Source: Deltaproteobacteria bacterium (lineage in GTDB: Bacteria > Myxococcota_A > Polyangia > Polyangiales > Houyiibacteriaceae). Taken from it: a DNA stretch of 10,936 bases. Of this stretch, positions 7,593-10,936 are shown piece by piece. Within the stretch, counting starts at the first letter, position 1; every line of letters starts with the position of its first letter. A model generated the notes under the pieces. The model searched no databases and was not told where the DNA came from. It saw only the letters and a list, made by a program, of their open reading frames with translations. The position numbers and the translations under genes are program-made. The DNA lies in NCBI GenBank assembly GCA_019309605.1, contig JAFDFW010000084.1, positions 1-10,936 on the forward strand, written 5' to 3'.

Positions 7593-8093
7593 CTAGTTCG
7601 AGAATCGGTACACAAGGTTCGCTTGCGCGATGTCCGCGTGTGGAATCAAAAGGATCTTGCCGTCTTGATCGAGCTCAATGCTCTTATCGACGACCCTGAG
7701 CAGCTTCCCGCGGAAGCGGCGCTGCCGTTCGATTGGTGTATCTGTTCGCACTTTGACCTCGCGACCGGAAAATCGTTCGAAGTCCGCGAGCTTCACCAGA
7801 GGCCTCTCGAGCCCAGGAGAGCCCACCTCGAGGCGATAGCCCCCGGCAGGAAGCAAGTCATCGTGGACGTCCAAGGTGGTCGATACGTCCCGGCTGACCC
7901 CGGTGCAATCCTCCAGCGATACCCCGCTGCCGACCTCTAGGCCTGGGACGTCCCGATCAATGATGATCCGAACGAGCATCCCGGCCGGCTCCCTCAGGCA
8001 GCGGACCTCAACCAGCTCGACACCGTGGGCACGGCAAATCGGGTCGATTAGCGGCTCCAATGCGATGAGGAGTTGTTCGGTAGCCTGTGTCAA
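7593..8093 (-). CDS. rimP: Ribosome maturation factor RimP
   Basis: RimP is needed for efficient 30S subunit maturation and S12 incorporation. The 166-residue reading is close to the E. coli length (about 150). The N-terminal alpha/beta domain includes HGVELVEVRCL, the VRIIIDRD strand, the SLEDCTGVSRDVSTTLDVHD helix and the family signature YRLEVGSPGLERPL (residues 86-99). The C-terminal SH3-like domain follows (FSGREVKVRT, then RFRGKLLRVVD) and ends ADIAQANLVYRF, as in E. coli. The start is uncertain: no ATG lies nearby in frame. TTG at 8093-8091 (then TQATEQLLIALEPL) matches the family's N-terminal length, but only a weak purine stretch precedes it. A longer in-frame reading from GTG at 8147 would run through the hairpin, and one from further upstream would overlap the divergent lipoprotein gene. 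It is the first gene of the operon, with nusA eight bases downstream. Confidence 0.93.
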   Translation of the reverse strand: MTQATEQLLIALEPLIDPICRAHGVELVEVRCLREPAGMLVRIIIDRDVPGLEVGSGVSLEDCTGVSRDVSTTLDVHDDLLPAGGYRLEVGSPGLERPLVKLADFERFSGREVKVRTDTPIERQRRFRGKLLRVVDKSIELDQDGKILLIPHADIAQANLVYRFSN

Positions 8094-8122
8094 TTTCTGC
8101 TCTGGGTCCCTAAACGGAAAAT

Positions 8123-8145
8123 GGGCGGGCCGTGGCGGCCCACCC
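8123..8145 (-). terminator. Terminator-like hairpin in the rimP leader (possible attenuator)
   Basis: Read on the minus strand, GGGTGGGCC (8145-8137) can pair with GGCCCGCCC (8131-8123), giving nine pairs (eight Watson-Crick and one U-G) around a five-base loop. The tail is ATTTTCCGTTTA, a short and interrupted U run. On the plus strand the wobble becomes an A-C mismatch and no T run follows, so the signal points leftward. It ends about 30 bases before the rimP start. With no minus-strand gene just upstream, it would act as a leader attenuator rather than the end of a transcript. The fold was judged by eye, without an energy calculation. Confidence 0.45.
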
Positions 8146-8231
8146 ACTGAGGTAAACCAAATTTTCAGGCAGCCACGTACCACAGCGCCCCAGGCGCCGC
8201 AAGCAAAGCACTGGTCTGACCCTTTGGGAGC

Positions 8232-8237
8232 AGGAGG
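8232..8237 (+). promoter_or_regulatory. Strong Shine-Dalgarno of the tatT-like gene
   Basis: AGGAGG lies five bases before ATG 8243 and eight before ATG 8246, so the two adjacent start codons cannot be separated; they differ by one residue. The perfect match suggests high translation of this lipoprotein. Confidence 0.75.
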
Positions 8238-8242
8238 AAAGC

Positions 8243-9166
8243 ATGATGCGTTCGTTGAAGATCGGGCATTGGGTTGCCCTGATATGCATGGCTGCCCTGG
8301 TAGCCAGTTGTGGGTCGACCCGCGAGACTGCCTGGGACACGACCTCAGACTCCGTTCAACTCGACGACGCGGCCCAGGCAAAGGTAGCGGAGCTCATGAC
8401 TGCGGCGGACGTGGCCTGGGCGAATCGTGGAGACGCTACTCAGGCCAAAGCCGCCATCGACGCATGGTCGGCGGCAGGGGACATCGATCCCAAAAACGTG
8501 AAGGCGCTCACCGAGCTCACCCACGCGATGTACTTCTACTCGGACTGCCACCTTCGCTTCGACGACGAGAACCCGGACCTCTACAAGGACACGCACGAGC
8601 AGGGTACCAGGGCTGGCGAGCGCGCTCTGTCGGCGATGTCCCCCGCCTTTGCCGAGAAGATGGCGAGCGGCGAGCGCATCGAGGAGGCGATCACAGTCCT
8701 CAACGCGTCAGCGGTGCCTGCTCTCTACTGGCGGGCCTCGAACCTCGGCCGCTGGGCCGTTCTCGATAGCTTTGCGACCCTGCTCTCCTACAAGGACGAG
8801 ATCCGCGACGAGATCCGCGAGGTCATGGAGTTCTGCCTGGATGCAAATCCGTTGTACTTCTACCAGGGTCCCGACCGTTACTTCGGCGTCTTCTATGCCA
8901 AGGCACCCGGCTTCGCAGGCGGCGACATGAAAAAGTCGGCCGCGCACTTCAACATCGCGATCGACGCGCAACCGAACTACTTTGGCTCGCGTATCCTCAT
9001 GGCGGAAGAGTGGGCGATCAAAGAAGACAACCGACCGCTCTTCGAAGAGCTCGTCAACTATGTCCTCAACACCGACCCCAACGTGATCCCCGAGCTCGTC
9101 CCGGAGAGCATCTGCGAGCAACGCAAGGCCAAGAAGCTGATGGCCGAGATCGACGAAACGTTCTGA
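8243..9166 (+). CDS. tatT: TatT-like lipoprotein, TRAP transporter T-component
   Basis: The protein has 307 residues. A signal peptide (hydrophobic about residues 8-20) ends in the lipobox V20-A-S-C23 with G at +2, so a lipoprotein is predicted, with no Asp inner-membrane retention signal. The mature part is almost wholly helical with TPR-like hairpins (AAIDAWSAAGDIDPKNVKAL; KKSAAHFNIAIDAQPNYFGS; about 65-95 and 230-260). It also has aromatic-rich stretches such as NPLYFYQGPDRYFGVFYAK (202-220) and a C-terminal LVNYVLNTDPNVIPELVPE segment. This pattern and the solute-binding gene just downstream match the TatT family of TPR-protein-associated TRAP transporters, known from Treponema pallidum, where TatT forms a trimer that works with TatP. 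The family call is from memory of its pattern. The substrate is unknown; hydrophobic ligands have been suggested for the family. dctP follows after 55 bases, probably in one transcript. Confidence 0.82.
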   Translation: MMRSLKIGHWVALICMAALVASCGSTRETAWDTTSDSVQLDDAAQAKVAELMTAADVAWANRGDATQAKAAIDAWSAAGDIDPKNVKALTELTHAMYFYSDCHLRFDDENPDLYKDTHEQGTRAGERALSAMSPAFAEKMASGERIEEAITVLNASAVPALYWRASNLGRWAVLDSFATLLSYKDEIRDEIREVMEFCLDANPLYFYQGPDRYFGVFYAKAPGFAGGDMKKSAAHFNIAIDAQPNYFGSRILMAEEWAIKEDNRPLFEELVNYVLNTDPNVIPELVPESICEQRKAKKLMAEIDETF

Positions 9167-9221
9167 TCTGAATAGGCCCGAGGACCCTAGCGTCCACCGA
9201 GCCAGCCCGAGGAGAACCCAA

Positions 9222-10235
9222 ATGCGTAAGTCCATCGTCTGTGCCGCGGCGTTTCTGGCCCTTTCCTTCCTGTTCGTCGGACCTGCCCCAGCGTCGGCCC
9301 AGGAGTACCTACTGGAAATGGGGACGGTCGTTCCTGGGGGCAGCCCTTGGGCGCTGCAGCTCAAGCGTCTGAAGGAGTACGTCGAAAAAGAGACCGGGGG
9401 CCGGGTGAAAGTGAAGCTGCGCCTCGGCGGCTCGAATGAGCGATCGCTGGCGCGACGGACCCAAATGGGAAGCAAGCAAGGCTTCGCCGGCTCGGTGGGT
9501 GGCCTGAGTTCGATCGTCCGCGAGGTGAACGTCCTCGAGGCGCCCTACGTGTTCGATAGTGTCCAGCATGCGGACAAGGCCCTAGACGACCCCGAGGTCC
9601 TGAAACAGGTCCGCGCCATCCTCGCAAAACAGAAGCTGGTTTTTGCGCTCTGGGGGGAGAACGGGTTCCGCTCGTACTTCAGCCGCCGGCCGATTCGGGC
9701 GCCCGCTGACATGAAGGGCATTCGCTACCGGTCGCAAGAGGCCGTGGCCCACGTGGAGGCATACAAAGCCCTTGGCGCGAGCCCGGTCACGATCGACGTC
9801 GCCAACACGATGACCAGCTTGCAGACCGGCGTGGTGGACGGCTTCGACAATACGCCGCTCTTCGCCATGGCCACGACCTGGTACCAGGGACTCGACGACG
9901 ACGAGCGCAACCTGCTGTTGTCTCGCCACTCGTACCAACCCGGCATCGTCGTGTATTCGAAGAAGTGGTTCGACACGCTTCCTGCAGACATCCAGAAGGT
10001 CCTGCTCAGCGTCCCGTACGACCTCACCACCTGGGGCCGCGAACAGGTCCGCAAGATGGAGCCGGTCCTCCTAAAGAACCTCGTCCGCTATGGTTACGAA
10101 ATCCACGACCCGAGCCCCGCCGAACTCCAGAAGTTCAAGGACAAGGAAAAGGGAGTCCCAGAGGCGATCGCAAAACAGGTAGGGCCAGCGGGGCAGAAGC
10201 TCCTCAAAGCGGTTAAGGCAGCACTGGCGAAGTAA
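9222..10235 (+). CDS. dctP: TRAP transporter solute-binding protein, DctP/TatP type
   Basis: The 337-residue protein has a Sec signal peptide (basic MRK, hydrophobic about 5-20, cleavage probably after PASA at 22-26). The periplasmic domain shows the TRAP binding-protein pattern: LLEMGTVVPGGSPWALQLKR near the start, a basic KVKLRLGGS strand, an IRYR segment (167-170) aligning with the region of the conserved arginine that usually holds a substrate carboxylate, ALGASPVTID, and TSLQTGVVDGFDN (198-210), the family signature. The C-terminal helices and the lysine-rich end are intact. The protein captures a solute for sodium- or proton-driven uptake by membrane subunits DctQ and DctM, which are not in the window. 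AGGAG at 9210-9214, seven bases before the ATG, supports the start. Together with the lipoprotein upstream it resembles the TatT-TatP pair. The substrate is not predictable. Confidence 0.93.
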   Translation: MRKSIVCAAAFLALSFLFVGPAPASAQEYLLEMGTVVPGGSPWALQLKRLKEYVEKETGGRVKVKLRLGGSNERSLARRTQMGSKQGFAGSVGGLSSIVREVNVLEAPYVFDSVQHADKALDDPEVLKQVRAILAKQKLVFALWGENGFRSYFSRRPIRAPADMKGIRYRSQEAVAHVEAYKALGASPVTIDVANTMTSLQTGVVDGFDNTPLFAMATTWYQGLDDDERNLLLSRHSYQPGIVVYSKKWFDTLPADIQKVLLSVPYDLTTWGREQVRKMEPVLLKNLVRYGYEIHDPSPAELQKFKDKEKGVPEAIAKQVGPAGQKLLKAVKAALAK

Positions 10236-10265
10236 CGCTGCGTCTGCACTGACACCGTCACGGCC

Positions 10266-10936
10266 CTACGGCACCGGCCTCCGCCCGCGCCCGGGAGTCT
10301 CCCCCCGAACGTAGACCCACGTTCCGGGGTTGTCTTCGGTCGCCGACCCCCCATGCCAAGTCTCCGGCAGATCCGGCCCCGCCCAGTTGTACAGCCACTT
10401 GGCGTCACGCGGGGCGAGGTTGATGCAGCCATGGCTGCGTGGGCGGCCGAAGCGGTCGTGCCAGAACGCCGAGTGGAACGCGTAGGCGCCTCGGAAGTAC
10501 ATGACGTAGGGGACGTCCTCGAGGGAGTACGGTGGCTCGCCTGGCTCGTCGTTGTCCATCGTCGATGTCAGGTGCTTGCCGCGAATGCGGTGGAGCGCCC
10601 TCCCCGACCTCCGCCGGCGGCGCGCTCGCCTCGATCACGAGAGCGTCCGCCTCGCGAACGAGTCTTCCGTCTCCAACCACCAAATAGACGCTTTCGCCGA
10701 TTCGTCTGCGTGCGCGCACCGCAAGCCAGGAGCGCCGCTCGAGCCGTTCACGGGTCAGGCGGAGTCTCTCTCTGTCATTCAATCGATAGACCGCCGTCTC
10801 CTCGCCCCGCGTCACCGCCACAGGCAGGCCCCACCGCTGACCGTCGAGCACTTGCCCGTGGAAGGAGCTCCATTCTTTGTGCCGAAGGTGCTCGGCCGGC
10901 ACGAATCCGTTTTGCTGTGTGCGCCAGTAGGTCTCG
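10266..10936 (-). pseudogene. L,D-transpeptidase (YkuD family), 5'-truncated by the window edge and frame-broken
   Basis: L,D-transpeptidases form 3-3 peptidoglycan cross-links or anchor proteins to the wall. The reading from the right edge (ETYWRTQQNGFVPAEHLRHK) continues in one frame to about 10600 and looks like a periplasmic N-terminal region with SH3-like repeats (SWLAVRARRRIGESVYLVVG; ADALVIEASAPPAEVGEG). In another frame the catalytic part follows: SLEDVPYVMYFRGAYAFHSA, then FWHDRFGRPR, then SHGCIN with the nucleophile Cys at codon 10427-10425, ending at TAG 10268-10266. The catalytic half is well conserved. The segment between, which should carry the first strands of the YkuD domain (I-x-V-D-L-x-x-Q-x-L and the T-P-T-G motif), is absent in every frame; only SGRALHRIRGKH remains before the second part. 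The gene is convergent with dctP, 30 bases away. It is either a real pseudogene or an assembly deletion. Confidence 0.8.

Larger units (their letters stand above)
8094..8242. promoter_or_regulatory. Divergent intergenic region between rimP and the tatT-like gene
   Basis: These 149 bases must carry the promoters of both the leftward ribosomal/nusA operon and the rightward TRAP pair, since nothing else separates them. I could not assign convincing -35/-10 pairs on either strand; the most AT-rich stretch is 8151-8166. A second, weaker inverted repeat (GCGCC 8185-8189 / GGCGC 8193-8197) lies in the middle. No tRNA is seen, unlike the E. coli operon, where metY lies upstream of rimP. Confidence 0.6.

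Noticed and set aside
8094..8242. tRNA gene or riboswitch upstream of rimP
   Set aside because: The region is short and lacks a T-loop GGTTCGA-like sequence or cloverleaf pairing; only the simple hairpin is supported.
10236..10265. Possible bidirectional terminator between dctP and the L,D-transpeptidase
   Set aside because: Only a four-base stem (TGAC/GTCA) is visible and there is no T run on either strand.

Overview
The window looks like a piece of a high-GC Gram-negative chromosome, most simply a deltaproteobacterial or Myxococcota-like organism, possibly from a metagenome. The grounds are strong G/C at third codon positions, the gene order rimP-nusA-ylxR-infB-ylxP-rbfA-nrnA-truB, a lipoprotein with a signal peptidase II lipobox, a TatT/TatP-type TRAP pair, and an L,D-transpeptidase. 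The lineage is an inference from gene content; no rRNA or other phylogenetic marker was compared.

Bases 1-8093 hold one compact minus-strand operon, transcribed right to left. In transcription order it encodes RimP (30S maturation), NusA (transcription elongation, termination and antitermination), a YlxR-L7Ae fusion (RNA-binding), IF2 (initiation), YlxP/DUF503, RbfA (30S maturation), a DHH/DHHA1 NrnA-like nanoRNase, TruB (tRNA psi55 synthase) and the start of an FAD-binding protein cut by the left edge. Junctions are very tight (4-base ATGA or GTGA overlaps, or gaps of 1-23 bases), so the genes are probably co-transcribed and translationally coupled. A 9-bp hairpin followed by a short U run lies about 30 bases upstream of rimP and could be a leader attenuator.

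Bases 8094-8242 are the divergent intergenic region. Bases 8243-10235 hold a plus-strand pair: a TatT-like helical-repeat lipoprotein and a DctP/TatP-like periplasmic solute-binding protein. This is the soluble half of a TPR-protein-associated TRAP transporter. The membrane subunits (DctQ/DctM) are not in the window.

Bases 10266-10936 hold a convergent minus-strand L,D-transpeptidase gene, cut by the right edge.

Two genes are broken in the same way. truB (near 850-856) and the L,D-transpeptidase (near 10590-10610) each switch frame exactly where a conserved segment is missing, while the flanking protein sequence is intact. Either the assembly has lost small pieces at GC-rich sites or the genes carry real deletions. 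For truB in a core operon, an assembly or amplification error seems more likely. I found no CRISPR array, tRNA, rRNA, insertion sequence, phage gene or clearly new system. The most biologically interesting points are the TatT/TatP pair without local membrane subunits and the possible rimP leader attenuator.
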